This document shows, piece by piece, positions 7,955 through 16,530 of a DNA stretch of 64,000 nucleotides. Source of the stretch: CAXXOK01 sp035353615 (GTDB taxonomy: Bacteria; Bacillota; Clostridia; Christensenellales; Aristaeellaceae); assembly GCA_035353615.1 (NCBI GenBank), contig DAOPZY010000012.1, positions 1 through 64,000 of the forward strand, given 5' to 3'. Positions within the stretch are counted from its first letter, which is position 1, and every line of letters begins with the position of its first letter. The notes below the pieces were generated by a model. That model searched no databases and was not told where the DNA came from. It saw nothing but the letters and a program-made list of their open reading frames with translations. Position numbers and translations under genes: made by a program.

Positions 7955-8695
7955 TCAGTACCCGCCGGTGGTGTCCGCCTTGCCTTCGCCGTCCGTCACT
8001 TCGCGCAGGACGCCTTCGGCAAAGCGTTTTTCCGCTTCCGCCATAATCTTTTCGGTGGCGGATACGCCGCAGCGCGTCGCGCCGGCCGCGCGAACCGCCA
8101 GCACAGTATCCAGATCCCGGATGCCGCCGCTGCCTTTCACCTGACAGGCAGGCGGAACGCTCCTGCGCATCAGGCGGATATCCTCCACCGTGCAGCCGGC
8201 GGAGCCGTAGCCGGTGCTGGTTTTCACCCAGTCCGCGCCGGCTTCGGCCGCCAGCGCGCACACGCGGGCCTTTTGCTCGTTGTTCAGGTAGCAGGTTTCG
8301 ATAATCACCTTCACCTTCGCGTTGCGGCTGTGGGCCAGTTCGCAAATCGCGCGGATTTCATCCTGCACATACTGGTTTTCGCCGGCAATCAGCCGACCGA
8401 TGTTGATTACCATGTCCAGTTCCTCGCAGCCTTCATCCAGCGCGGCCTTCGCTTCGGCTAGCTTGATCTGGGGCAGGTGGTTGCCGTGCGGAAAGCCGAT
8501 CACCGTGCAAATGCGCACATTGCTGCCTTTCAGCAGTTCCGCGACCAGCCGGATATCCGCCGGGCGGGCGCAAACGCTGGCGGTATCGTACTTCAGGGCA
8601 ATTTCGCATCCTTTTCGGACATCCTCCTGAGTCAGGTAGGGTTGCAGCGTGCTGTGGTCCAACATCTTGGCAATATCATGCGGGGTAATACTCAT
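7955..8695 (-). CDS. deoC: Deoxyribose-phosphate aldolase
   Basis: A 246-residue class I aldolase. Visible are IAKMLDHSTLQPYLT near the N-terminus, VCARPAD, VCTVIGFPHG-like ICTVIGFPHGNH, EELDMVINIG with Asp95, KVKVIIETCYL, and the Schiff-base lysine Lys158 in WVKTSTGYGSAG. C-terminal KGSGGIRD and GATRCGVSA bind phosphate. It cleaves 2-deoxyribose-5-phosphate to acetaldehyde and glyceraldehyde-3-phosphate in deoxynucleoside catabolism. AAGGAGGA before the second ATG (8695) was preferred to the first ATG (8713). It is the last gene of a minus-strand run whose other members are unrelated to nucleoside use; no promoter or terminator was seen in the 42-bp gap before it. Confidence 0.93.
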   Translation of the reverse strand: MSITPHDIAKMLDHSTLQPYLTQEDVRKGCEIALKYDTASVCARPADIRLVAELLKGSNVRICTVIGFPHGNHLPQIKLAEAKAALDEGCEELDMVINIGRLIAGENQYVQDEIRAICELAHSRNAKVKVIIETCYLNNEQKARVCALAAEAGADWVKTSTGYGSAGCTVEDIRLMRRSVPPACQVKGSGGIRDLDTVLAVRAAGATRCGVSATEKIMAEAEKRFAEGVLREVTDGEGKADTTGGY

Positions 8696-8737
8696 GCGGG
8701 GTTCCTCCTTCATTTGTGGTTGGTTTCGGTGTGCGGC

Positions 8738-10036
8738 TCAGCCGCCGTAAGCTTTCATGCGAAAGTAGAAAGGCGGGTAGTGCATGGTGGCTACGATGCT
8801 TTCGCCCGTTTGCAGCGCGGTCAGATCCTCATCCTCAATGATGTACTGATCCATCACCTGCTCGATAACGCCGCGCACCTGCACCGAGGAGGTGAAGCTT
8901 TCCACCACGCGGTGGCGACCGTACAGGCTTTTAACAAACGCGCGCCCCGCGCGGTCATGCAGGCGAAAGGCGACGGTGGTGCCAAACGCGTCCAGTATCG
9001 TCTGCGCGCCCAGCGCACCGTAACGATCGGAAAGGCGGTTGACGCCGGAAAGCGCCATCATCAGCCGAAGCCCCTTGTTGCGCCCGAAAAGAAGCGCATC
9101 CTCCAGATGAGTCAGCCGGGGCAGGGCGCACACATCGTCCAGCAGCAGGTACACATTGCCCTCGTTTTCGCTGCGGGAAAGCACCTCCTGCATGCACAGA
9201 TCCAGCAAGGTGGCAAACACCGAGCCGGTCATGCGGCCGCGCTGCGCGTCGTAACACACAAACACCACCTTGCCGCCCTTGCGGCGCATGGCCTTGCGCA
9301 TGCCCAACGTGCCCGTGGCGTTAAAGCGGCCTTGCAGCAGCTCCCGCGCCGCCTGTTGCAGCGCGGCGATTACACCCAAGGTTTGCTTGCTGCCCGGCTC
9401 CATCAGGTAAGCGCTCATGGCGCGCATCTCCGGCAGGCTTTCCAGAATGGCGAGCATGCTCTCGGTATCAAACCCGTCGATCAGTCCGCGCAGGGTTTCG
9501 TTATTGCGCAGGGATGGATCGTTCTGGCGGCACAGGTACACGATCAGCGCCAGGGTCAGGTCGCGGGCGGCAGTAGCGTAGCTGGGTTCGGGCGCAACGC
9601 GGATACGCTCGTCAAACAGCATGTCGCACAGCGCCGACGCGTCCTCCAGCAGGCGGCTTTCATCCACCAGCTCCTCAAACAGGTTCCACTGCGCCTCCCC
9701 GTTGCCGTCGGACGCGCGCGGATCGTCCGCAAAGACGATATCCCCCGCCTGACTGAAATGCGTGCCGTATTCACCGGTCGGGTCAAACACGATTAAAATA
9801 TCCTCATCGGTCAGGTTTACGCGCAAATTGCGCAACAGATGGCACATCATGTTGCTTTTACCGGTGCCCGGGCTTCCCAAAAGCAGCGTATGCCGGCTGA
9901 GCATGCTGTCCCCAATGGGCATATAGGCGTTTTTACCGTTGCCGTCCACCCCCACAAGGGAGAGAAACGCGTCCGGATCACGGTATGGGATATCCTTGGC
10001 AATTTGCAGCCCTTTTAAAATGGTACGCTGGTGCAT
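8738..10036 (-). CDS. Soluble T4CP/TraG-TraD-like P-loop ATPase
   Basis: A 432-residue ATPase of the VirD4/TraG/TraD-FtsK-HerA division. Walker A GSPGTGKS is at residues 54-61 after RHTLLL, and ILIVFDPTGEYG at 80-91 is the usual next strand. Walker B VYLLLDD is at about 295-301. The C-terminal half GRNKGLRLMMALSGVNRL, then QTILDAFGTTVAFRLHD, matches the coupling-protein pattern for a ring-forming DNA or protein pump. There are no transmembrane helices at the N-terminus, unlike conjugative coupling proteins, and no relaxase or other type IV secretion gene is nearby. It follows the 857-aa gene by 75 bp and precedes deoC by 42 bp. Function unknown; HerA-like or specialised secretion roles are both possible. 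Confidence 0.75.
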   Translation of the reverse strand: MHQRTILKGLQIAKDIPYRDPDAFLSLVGVDGNGKNAYMPIGDSMLSRHTLLLGSPGTGKSNMMCHLLRNLRVNLTDEDILIVFDPTGEYGTHFSQAGDIVFADDPRASDGNGEAQWNLFEELVDESRLLEDASALCDMLFDERIRVAPEPSYATAARDLTLALIVYLCRQNDPSLRNNETLRGLIDGFDTESMLAILESLPEMRAMSAYLMEPGSKQTLGVIAALQQAARELLQGRFNATGTLGMRKAMRRKGGKVVFVCYDAQRGRMTGSVFATLLDLCMQEVLSRSENEGNVYLLLDDVCALPRLTHLEDALLFGRNKGLRLMMALSGVNRLSDRYGALGAQTILDAFGTTVAFRLHDRAGRAFVKSLYGRHRVVESFTSSVQVRGVIEQVMDQYIIEDEDLTALQTGESIVATMHYPPFYFRMKAYGG

Positions 10037-10111
10037 AGCGACTCCTTCACCCGCAGATCGGGTTCCGTTTACGCCGCGCCTGAATGCCGCTGCGTTTCAA
10101 AAACCGGGCAG

Positions 10112-12685
10112 TCACCTGCCGTTACGCTTGAGCAGTTCCGACATACGGTTGAATGATTTGGACGCTGTTTCCTCGCTGCCCCGGCGGAGGATGTAGGCGA
10201 GCTTCGGTTTGGGCGGCTCCTCAGCGGGCGGTTCAACGGTCGGAGGTTCGGCGGTTTGCGGCTCGGCCGGCGTTTCCGGCTCGATCACGCACCGATCCTT
10301 GAGCTCCCGCAGGCTGACGCGCCTGTGATGCGCGGGCGCGTCGCAAGCCGGTTCGTCGCTGTTTTTGAGCGGAGCGGAATCCGCCCCATCGCAGGCGTCC
10401 GAGGGTTCGGATTGTTCCGGTTCGCAAGCGTCGGGTTCGGTTTCCATTTCCGTATCCGGCCCGGAACCGCGTTCGCCGTCCGTTTCGGGCGCGGTAGCAT
10501 AGCCCGCGTCCGCGTCAGACTCATCAGCCAGATGGGGTGTTCCCTCGTGGGGCGGCAGAGCGTCCGGTTCGGTAAAGGCAGGCGAAATGGGCGCATCCTC
10601 AGCTTCTGTGAAAGCCGTGGCGTCCGATTCGGCTTCCTCTGTGGAAGCCGCTCCGGCGTTTTGCTCAGGCAACGCTTGCGCGCCGTACGCAGCTTCCTCC
10701 TGCCTGCTGGGCGAAACACCGCCATCGGCAGCGTTCCCCTGACGGATCATCGGCATCCCGGCGGCAGGTTCGTTTTCTGCCGGATGGACGGCTCCCGCGG
10801 AACCGTCCGGTTGCGGCGCGGCCGCGCCAGACCCTCGGGTTGCGTTGGCCTCGGACGTTTGAAAAGCGACGGTTTCAGCCGCGCCCTGTTCAGCCTTGCC
10901 GGGTACCGCGCCATGGGGCGCGGTGTTGGCCGGTATGCCGGGCACGGTTTGACGGCTGGCCGACGATGCGGCGGAAAGCCCCGGTGCGGCTGCCGGTTCC
11001 TTGTTCTGCGTGGCGGGGATCAGCGGCAACAGTTCCCGCGCCGCGTCCTCCTCGCTATCATCCGCGCCCACCGCCTGCTCGGGCGGCGGCTCGGGCAAAG
11101 CGGCGTCCTGATACATCATCCGCAGAAGCCCAGCGCGCATGGCATATCCGCTTTCAATGCTCTGCTCGCGCTGCGCATCCCGCGCAAAGGCGATCGGTTT
11201 GGCGTTTGGCGTTATTTCCGGCTCGCCTTCCCGGTCGCGCTGCTTGCGGTTCAGGTAGTCGATATCCGCGTCATAGCCGCTCATTTGGCTCATTCCGCTT
11301 TGGGCGGATTCCCATTTCACAATCCCGTTCAGTTTTTCCACACGGTCGTCAAGCAGCGAGCACGCCTTGACGTAAACGGGCGTGCCTGGGTCCATCTGCG
11401 AAAGCACCGTTTCCCGGCGGTACATCGCGTCCACCAGCCTGCCTTTATGCTCCTGCAGCACCGCCTGAGCAAGGCTCCTGCGGTATTCCTCCATGGGCAG
11501 CGTCAGGTTTTGCACGCTCAGATTGGCTTCCTCCGGCGCGAGCCTGCGCTGGCGGATCATCTCGCGGCTGTCCGCAATGTAAACCTGTTTGCCGATCATG
11601 CCCTGCGGACCCATGCCGTCGCCGTAGGCGGGGTTGTTAATGACTTCGCCCACCAGCAGCTTCAGGTCCCGATCGCGTACCACGGCAACGCGCACAGAAT
11701 CCGGATACCGGGCGCAGAGGTTTTCCGGATCGTAGCGCGGGGCCAGCTGATACCCTTCGCACAGGCGGCGCGCGTCCACCGTCATGGTTCGTCTGTTCAC
11801 ATACGCATAAAAATCCTGATAGGGAATCCACAGATCGCTGACAAAATCGCTATCCGCATAGTACAGTTGCGCAAGGCGCGCGGTATGCTTATCCACCGCT
11901 TCCGCGGTAAACAGGTCGCAGGCGTAGCGCATCGGCACATATTGACTGACGCGCTCGGCCTGACGCGCGTTTTCGGTATACAGGCCCACGCTGCCCATGT
12001 CGTTTTGCAGGCTTTTGACGATGGAAAGGTCCTGAAGCGCACGGCTGATTTCCTTTTGGGTCAGCGTGAGCACAGTAAGCCCCGTGGTGTGTAAAAATTC
12101 CGCCTGATACGCCTCGGCATCGTACCGTTCGCCGGCGGAAACGCGGGCGCGGGCGTATTGAACAAACAGCTCCACATGCTGCGTGATATTCATGGCCGCC
12201 TCGGCGGCTTCCAATACGCCGCCGCCGCGCGGATATACGCATTCCGGTACGGCAACGCCCTGATACCCGTTGCCAATCAGGTGGATCATCAATTTTTCAC
12301 CCAGAAATGGCCGATATTGCGGAAAATGGTCCACCCATACGGCATCCACGGTGAAAACGCCTTTGCCCGTGTAGCGGCCTTCATAATCAAAATTGCGCGC
12401 AACATTATCCCCGGCGTACAGCTCGGGAATCTGCGCGTACAGCTTGCGGTGATATTCCACAGGGTCGATGCTGAAGCCGCTTGGCGCAACGCGCGCCCCG
12501 CGGGCATCGGACGGCCCGATATAATCCATATTTTGAACCAGTTCAATGGGAAAGAGCGGCAAAAATGCGTCGAACCGTTTGGGAACAGGCGACGGGGACT
12601 GCGCGAAAGCCGCCTTGCCCAAGGAGAACAGCGTCTCCTTGGAAAGCCCCGCATAGCTGACGATGCCGCACGCGTTTTTTTCCAT
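10112..12685 (-). CDS. Large protein of unknown function with a disordered acidic C-terminal region
   Basis: I do not recognise this 857-residue protein. Residues 1 to about 530 look globular, with conserved-looking stretches such as RNFDYEGRYTGKGVFTVDAV and LIGNGYQGVAVPECVYPRGG. Residues from about 530 to 800 are low complexity, rich in Ala, Glu, Pro, Ser, Thr and Gly, very acidic and surely disordered. The final 60 residues are again ordered and basic (LAYILRRGSEETASKSFNRM). No signal peptide, membrane segment or P-loop is seen. An AAAGGAGG site fixes the start at the second methionine (12685). It sits between the Syd-like gene and the T4CP-like ATPase gene, which suggests a partner or substrate of that ATPase (inference). 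Confidence 0.8.
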   Translation of the reverse strand: MEKNACGIVSYAGLSKETLFSLGKAAFAQSPSPVPKRFDAFLPLFPIELVQNMDYIGPSDARGARVAPSGFSIDPVEYHRKLYAQIPELYAGDNVARNFDYEGRYTGKGVFTVDAVWVDHFPQYRPFLGEKLMIHLIGNGYQGVAVPECVYPRGGGVLEAAEAAMNITQHVELFVQYARARVSAGERYDAEAYQAEFLHTTGLTVLTLTQKEISRALQDLSIVKSLQNDMGSVGLYTENARQAERVSQYVPMRYACDLFTAEAVDKHTARLAQLYYADSDFVSDLWIPYQDFYAYVNRRTMTVDARRLCEGYQLAPRYDPENLCARYPDSVRVAVVRDRDLKLLVGEVINNPAYGDGMGPQGMIGKQVYIADSREMIRQRRLAPEEANLSVQNLTLPMEEYRRSLAQAVLQEHKGRLVDAMYRRETVLSQMDPGTPVYVKACSLLDDRVEKLNGIVKWESAQSGMSQMSGYDADIDYLNRKQRDREGEPEITPNAKPIAFARDAQREQSIESGYAMRAGLLRMMYQDAALPEPPPEQAVGADDSEEDAARELLPLIPATQNKEPAAAPGLSAASSASRQTVPGIPANTAPHGAVPGKAEQGAAETVAFQTSEANATRGSGAAAPQPDGSAGAVHPAENEPAAGMPMIRQGNAADGGVSPSRQEEAAYGAQALPEQNAGAASTEEAESDATAFTEAEDAPISPAFTEPDALPPHEGTPHLADESDADAGYATAPETDGERGSGPDTEMETEPDACEPEQSEPSDACDGADSAPLKNSDEPACDAPAHHRRVSLRELKDRCVIEPETPAEPQTAEPPTVEPPAEEPPKPKLAYILRRGSEETASKSFNRMSELLKRNGR

Positions 12686-12733
12686 GGGCGCCTCCTTTCG
12701 CAAACGCGAAAAAGATCGGGCGATGGCCGCGGC

Positions 12734-13321
12734 CTAAAAATCGTATACGAATTGCAGTTTTGGCAACAGTCGGTCGATGGTCAGTTTGCAAAACACCGGC
12801 AAGGCATCCCGGTCCGTGCGCTGGATGAACATCTGCCCATCCTCCGCGCGCAGCATCACCAGCAGCGGCGAACCGCCGTCGCAGGATACTGCCATGGTGT
12901 AGCCAAGCGGTAAATCAGGGTGCTCGCGGTGGTAGAGCACAGCCTCGTCAAACGCGCGGCTGGGAGGGGCTGAATCCGTATTTTTGCAGGTTTCAAACAC
13001 GCGCCCGTACAAAAAGCTGAGCGGGCTGTTCAGCGGCGCGACCGGCAGGTGAAAGCGGATTTCCAGCAGCTGGCACATCGACACATAGTCGATGATGCTC
13101 TGGTGAAACAACAGCGCGTTTTCCCCCAGAGGGGCCTGATTGTCCTTCCAGGCGATGGGCTGCCAGAAAATATAACCGGGACGCTGGCAACCGGGTAGCA
13201 CCAGTTTGTCGTCCATCGGCGTACGGCTGAACGTGAGCGGCCTGCGACCGGTTTCCTTGATGGCGGTTTGTTGAAACCGAATCAGAAAATCGCGCATGAT
13301 AGGCGAAAGGTTGCCCTGCAT
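12734..13321 (-). CDS. Syd/SUKH-like protein
   Basis: A 195-residue soluble protein. Its order of features recalls the Syd family: an N-terminal helix (MRDFLIRFQQTAIKETGRRP), a YIFWQPIAW segment where Syd has a tryptophan-Gln-Pro motif, a helix IIDYVSMC, and a C-terminal LPLGYTMAV strand with a DGQMFIQRTD hairpin and LTIDRLLPKL helix. Syd belongs to the SUKH superfamily, whose members often act as immunity proteins in toxin systems (established for the superfamily). The resemblance is by eye and distant; true Syd proteins bind SecY in gammaproteobacteria. It lies 61 bp after the 143-aa gene and 48 bp before the 857-aa gene. Function is unproven. Confidence 0.7.
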   Translation of the reverse strand: MQGNLSPIMRDFLIRFQQTAIKETGRRPLTFSRTPMDDKLVLPGCQRPGYIFWQPIAWKDNQAPLGENALLFHQSIIDYVSMCQLLEIRFHLPVAPLNSPLSFLYGRVFETCKNTDSAPPSRAFDEAVLYHREHPDLPLGYTMAVSCDGGSPLLVMLRAEDGQMFIQRTDRDALPVFCKLTIDRLLPKLQFVYDF

Positions 13322-13382
13322 GCAGTTTCCTCCTTGGCAATAGGCGCCGGAAAACGGGCGTGTGCCCGTGCCCGGCGCAGAT

Positions 13383-13814
13383 TCAGCGATAAGTCAGGCG
13401 CAGCGTGGCGTCGCCGCTGTGCGGGTCGGTAGCGATGAGCGCCGTGCCGAAAGGGCAGCGCAGCAACACGCCGCGTTTGCTGTCCCTGGAGGGGTCCTCC
13501 GCCCGCACGCACTGAAATAGCAACGCGCGCTGCTGATCCGCCGTGCCCCGCTTTCGCTGGCCCACGGACACCACCGAAAACTCGGCGGCGTGCAAGCGGT
13601 CGCCATGTAAAAAGCATACGCAGGCCAGCCGCCCGCCAGGCACGCCAAACGGGGGAAACGCGAGAATCGGCCCCTTTTGCCAGTCGCCCGCACGCAAAGC
13701 ATCGCCCGCAAGCTTCTGAAAAGCCAGGAGCAAATCCTGCCTGGACATATGCGAATGAAGGGCGGCGGCTTCGCCAAGCCGCACATCGCCGCTGTTTTCG
13801 TCCCAGAATTGCAT
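13383..13814 (-). CDS. Small protein of unknown function, first gene of the ATPase operon
   Basis: A 143-residue soluble protein with no recognised domain. It opens MQFWDENSGDVRLGE, has a central strand-rich part (RLACVCFLHGDRLHAAEFSV), a helix GTADQQRALLFQCVRAED, and ends CPFGTALIATDPHSGDATLR. The ending recalls small beta-rich hypothetical proteins of Bacillota with a W-G and a D-P-K-(S/G)-G near the C-terminus, some of which neighbour toxin genes; this is a memory-based hint only. AAAGGAG lies 8 bp before the ATG at 13814. Its promoter at 13913-13941 appears to drive the whole five-gene run. Confidence 0.7.
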   Translation of the reverse strand: MQFWDENSGDVRLGEAAALHSHMSRQDLLLAFQKLAGDALRAGDWQKGPILAFPPFGVPGGRLACVCFLHGDRLHAAEFSVVSVGQRKRGTADQQRALLFQCVRAEDPSRDSKRGVLLRCPFGTALIATDPHSGDATLRLTYR

Positions 13815-13912
13815 CAAGCGGGCTCCTTTCCTCATCCTAGGGAAACGGCCGCGCCATTCGTCGAGGTAAATCAATAAGCCGATCGACGAAACCCGACGGC
13901 TTTCCCAATGCA

Positions 13913-13941
13913 AGTCTACCATTCAGGCATGGGGCTGTCAA
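13913..13941 (-). promoter_or_regulatory. Promoter of the T4CP-like ATPase operon
   Basis: Minus strand TTGACA (13936-13941), 17 bp, TAGACT (13913-13918). It gives a leader of about 90 nt before the 143-aa gene. No other promoter of this quality was seen before deoC. Confidence 0.7.
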
Positions 13942-14027
13942 TCGTCTGGACGGGAATTTCAAGAGTTTTTGCAGGCCGGCGACGCGGGCAGGGGCGCGTT
14001 TGCGAAGCCTTATACGGCCGTTGCGAC

Positions 14028-14056
14028 TTGCCCGGCCCGCGCAAATGTGGTAGGAT
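14028..14056 (+). promoter_or_regulatory. Possible promoter for the FAD-dependent dehydrogenase gene
   Basis: TTGCCC (14028-14033), 17 bp, TAGGAT (14051-14056), divergent from the ATPase operon promoter. A moderate match only. Confidence 0.5.
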
Positions 14057-14152
14057 GGTTGCGCCCGGGCGGAAAACAGCCGCGCCCCGGCTTCAGGGGC
14101 GGTCAGCATCGCCAACCCTGCGACTCCCCATCAACCAAAACCGGAGGCGTTT

Positions 14153-15775
14153 ATGCTTCGATTGCACCAAATCAGGCTTCCCCTGAGCCAGGCGGACAGC
14201 CGGGAAGACCTGCTGCTGCGCAGGCTTGCGGCGGAGCGGCTCCAAATCCCGGTGGCCGACGTTACGGACGCGGCCGTTGCCAAACGCAGCATTGACGCGC
14301 GGGATCGGGGCGATGTGCACTATACCCTGACGCTGGACGTGCGCCTGCGCGCGCCTGAGGCGGAAGCCGCTTTGCTGCGGCGGTTCCAGCCCAATCAGGC
14401 GGTGCGGATTGCGGATGACCAAGCCGACGCGAGTAACCTTTTTACCCTTGACAAAAGCCCTTACGGCGATCACCGGCCCCGGCCCATCGTAATCGGCGCT
14501 GGCCCGGCCGGGCTTTTTTGCGCGCTTGCGCTGGCGGCGCGCGGCGCAAAACCGCTGCTTTTGGAGCGCGGCAAGCCCGTGGAGGCGCGCGCACGCGACG
14601 TGGCCCTGATGGAGGCGCAGGGCCAGCTGGACCCGGACAGCAACGTGCTGTTTGGCGAGGGAGGCGCGGGCGCGTTCAGCGACGGAAAGCTGACCTGCAG
14701 GCTGAACGACCCGGCAATCCGCGTTGTGCTGCAAACGCTGGTCGAATGCGGCGCGCCGAAGGAAATCCTGATTTCCGCCCGCCCGCACATCGGCACCGAC
14801 CTGCTTCGGGGCGTGCTTGCGGAAATACGCCGCCGCCTGATGGAACTGGGCGGCACGGTGTGGTTTGAAAACAAGGTCACGGGGATTGCGCTTGAAAACG
14901 GCCATGTATCAGGCGTTACGGTCAAGGATCGGCAAAGCGGCGCGACCGTGACGCTGGAAACAGACGCGGCCTATCTGGCCATTGGCCACAGCGCGCGCGA
15001 CACCTACGCGTGGCTTCAGGAGATGGGCGTGCCCATGCAGGCTAAACCCTTCGCCATCGGCGTGCGGATCGAGCACCCGCAGGCGGAGGTAAACCGCGCG
15101 CAGTACGGCGCGGCCGCCCTAACCGCGGCCCTGCCCTCGGCCGATTACAAGCTGAACGCGCCTACGCCCGATGGACGCGGCGTTTATACGTTTTGCATGT
15201 GCCCGGGCGGGCAGGTAATCAACGCCAGCAGCGAGCCGGGGCTTTTGAATGTGAACGGCATGAGCCAGCACGCGCGCGACGGGGAAAACGCCAACGCCGC
15301 GCTTCTGGTTGGGGTCAGCCCCGCCGATTACGGCTCGGATCATCCGTTGGCCGGCATTGAACTGCAACGGAAAATAGAACGCGCGGCCTTTGCCATGGGC
15401 GACGGCTACCGCGCGCCCTGCCAGCGGGTCGGCGATTTTTTAGCTGGAAAACCCTCGGCGGGGTTTGGCGGCGTAAAGCCGAGCTACCGCCCGGGCGTGT
15501 TTCCGGCGGATATCGCCCTGTGCCTGCCGGACTTCATCACCCAAAACCTGCGGCTGGCCCTGCCGCTGCTGGGGCGACGGCTCCGGGGGTTTGACCAGCC
15601 GGACGCGCTGCTGACCGCGCCGGAAACGCGTTCCTCCTCGCCCGTGCGCATCCTGCGGGACGAGCGCCGCCAGAGCGCGATCCGGGGGCTTTATCCGCTG
15701 GGCGAAGGCGCCGGGTACGCGGGCGGCATCGTCAGCGCGGCGGTAGACGGGCTGAAAGCCGCGCTGGACGCATAA
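14153..15775 (+). CDS. FAD-dependent dehydrogenase, COG2509 type
   Basis: A 540-residue flavoprotein. A small N-terminal domain of about 85 residues (VPVADVTDAAVAKRSIDARD-type sequence) precedes the FAD-binding loop IVIGAGPAGLFCALALA at about residues 112-128 and the ribose-binding acidic end LLLERG. VLFGEGGAGAFSDGKLTCR, YLAIGHSARDTY, and the C-terminal GLYPLGEGAGYAGGIVSAAV are hallmarks of the widespread uncharacterised COG2509 dehydrogenases of Bacillota. The substrate is unknown; the family is sometimes annotated as glutamate synthase-like or geranylgeranyl reductase-like, without proof. It is followed 39 bp later by a HAD phosphatase gene, probably in one operon. Confidence 0.88.
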   Translation: MLRLHQIRLPLSQADSREDLLLRRLAAERLQIPVADVTDAAVAKRSIDARDRGDVHYTLTLDVRLRAPEAEAALLRRFQPNQAVRIADDQADASNLFTLDKSPYGDHRPRPIVIGAGPAGLFCALALAARGAKPLLLERGKPVEARARDVALMEAQGQLDPDSNVLFGEGGAGAFSDGKLTCRLNDPAIRVVLQTLVECGAPKEILISARPHIGTDLLRGVLAEIRRRLMELGGTVWFENKVTGIALENGHVSGVTVKDRQSGATVTLETDAAYLAIGHSARDTYAWLQEMGVPMQAKPFAIGVRIEHPQAEVNRAQYGAAALTAALPSADYKLNAPTPDGRGVYTFCMCPGGQVINASSEPGLLNVNGMSQHARDGENANAALLVGVSPADYGSDHPLAGIELQRKIERAAFAMGDGYRAPCQRVGDFLAGKPSAGFGGVKPSYRPGVFPADIALCLPDFITQNLRLALPLLGRRLRGFDQPDALLTAPETRSSSPVRILRDERRQSAIRGLYPLGEGAGYAGGIVSAAVDGLKAALDA

Positions 15776-15814
15776 TTACCGGCAAACAAAACGCATAGAA
15801 CAGGGAGGGGTTTC

Positions 15815-16495
15815 ATGATCCGCGCCGTGCTGTTTGACATGGACGGGGTTTTGCTGGATACCGAGGTGCTGGGCCTTCAGGCCATGGGACAGATCGCCGC
15901 CGACTTGGGGTATACGGTGGATCGGGCGTTTTACCAGACCACGCTTGGCGTGCCCAACGCGGAATGCAAGCAGATTTACCAAAACGCGCTGGGGAAGGAT
16001 TTTCCCTATGATTTGGCCATTGAGCGGTTCCGCGCCTACTTTTCGGAATACAACCGCAAAAATACAATGCCCCGCAAAGATGGGCTGATGGAGTGCCTGC
16101 AAGGGCTTCGCGCCCGTGGGCACAGGATTGTGCTGGCCACAAGCACCGTTCGCCCGCTGGTGGAGGAGTACTTTGCCGCCATGCCCGATATGGCCGCGAT
16201 GTTTTACGGCACAGTTTGCGGCGGGGAGGTGCCCAAGGGCAAGCCCGCGCCGGATATTTACCTGAAAGCCGCGCGCGTTGCCGAATGTGACCCGGCTGAA
16301 TGCGTGGGCGTAGAGGACAGCTTGAGCGGCGCCCGCGCAATTCGCGCTTCGGGCGCGCATTGCGTGATGATCCCCGATCTTTTGCCGTATGACGAGCGTT
16401 TTCAGCCGTATGTGGACGATGTGCTGCCCAATCTGCGCGCGCTGTGCCCGCTGATTGACCGGTTGAACGCCGGCGAAAAAATTAAAGGGAGATAA
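15815..16495 (+). CDS. HAD-superfamily hydrolase, subfamily IA (beta-phosphoglucomutase-like)
   Basis: A 226-residue HAD phosphatase. Motif I FDMDGVLLDTE contains nucleophile Asp8 and Asp10. A helical C1 cap follows. Motif II is LATST, motif III Lys is in GEVPKGKPAPDIYL, and motif IV is VGVEDSLSGARAI. The DxDGVLxDTE start and KPxPDxY signature place it with beta-phosphoglucomutase and sugar-phosphate phosphatases. The substrate cannot be told. GGGAGGGG precedes the ATG. It ends just before a dispersed repeat and a shared terminator. Confidence 0.88.
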   Translation: MIRAVLFDMDGVLLDTEVLGLQAMGQIAADLGYTVDRAFYQTTLGVPNAECKQIYQNALGKDFPYDLAIERFRAYFSEYNRKNTMPRKDGLMECLQGLRARGHRIVLATSTVRPLVEEYFAAMPDMAAMFYGTVCGGEVPKGKPAPDIYLKAARVAECDPAECVGVEDSLSGARAIRASGAHCVMIPDLLPYDERFQPYVDDVLPNLRALCPLIDRLNAGEKIKGR

Positions 16496-16530
16496 AATGT
16501 GGAGGCAAACCCGCCGCATAGAAGGGTAAA

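Noticed and set aside
8477..9796. 439-codon open frame opposite the T4CP-like ATPase gene
   Set aside because: Antisense to a gene with clear Walker motifs; composition rich in His, Gln and Ala fits a shadow frame.
10256..12094. 612-codon plus-strand frame opposite the 857-aa gene
   Set aside because: It was considered because the 857-aa protein is unknown. The minus strand has the ribosome site, operon spacing and plausible protein composition, while this frame is Arg/His/Phe-rich with no start signal.
8738..13814. Integrative conjugative element
   Set aside because: A T4CP-like ATPase is present, but there is no integrase, relaxase, VirB4-like ATPase or att-like flanking repeat, and base composition matches the surroundings.
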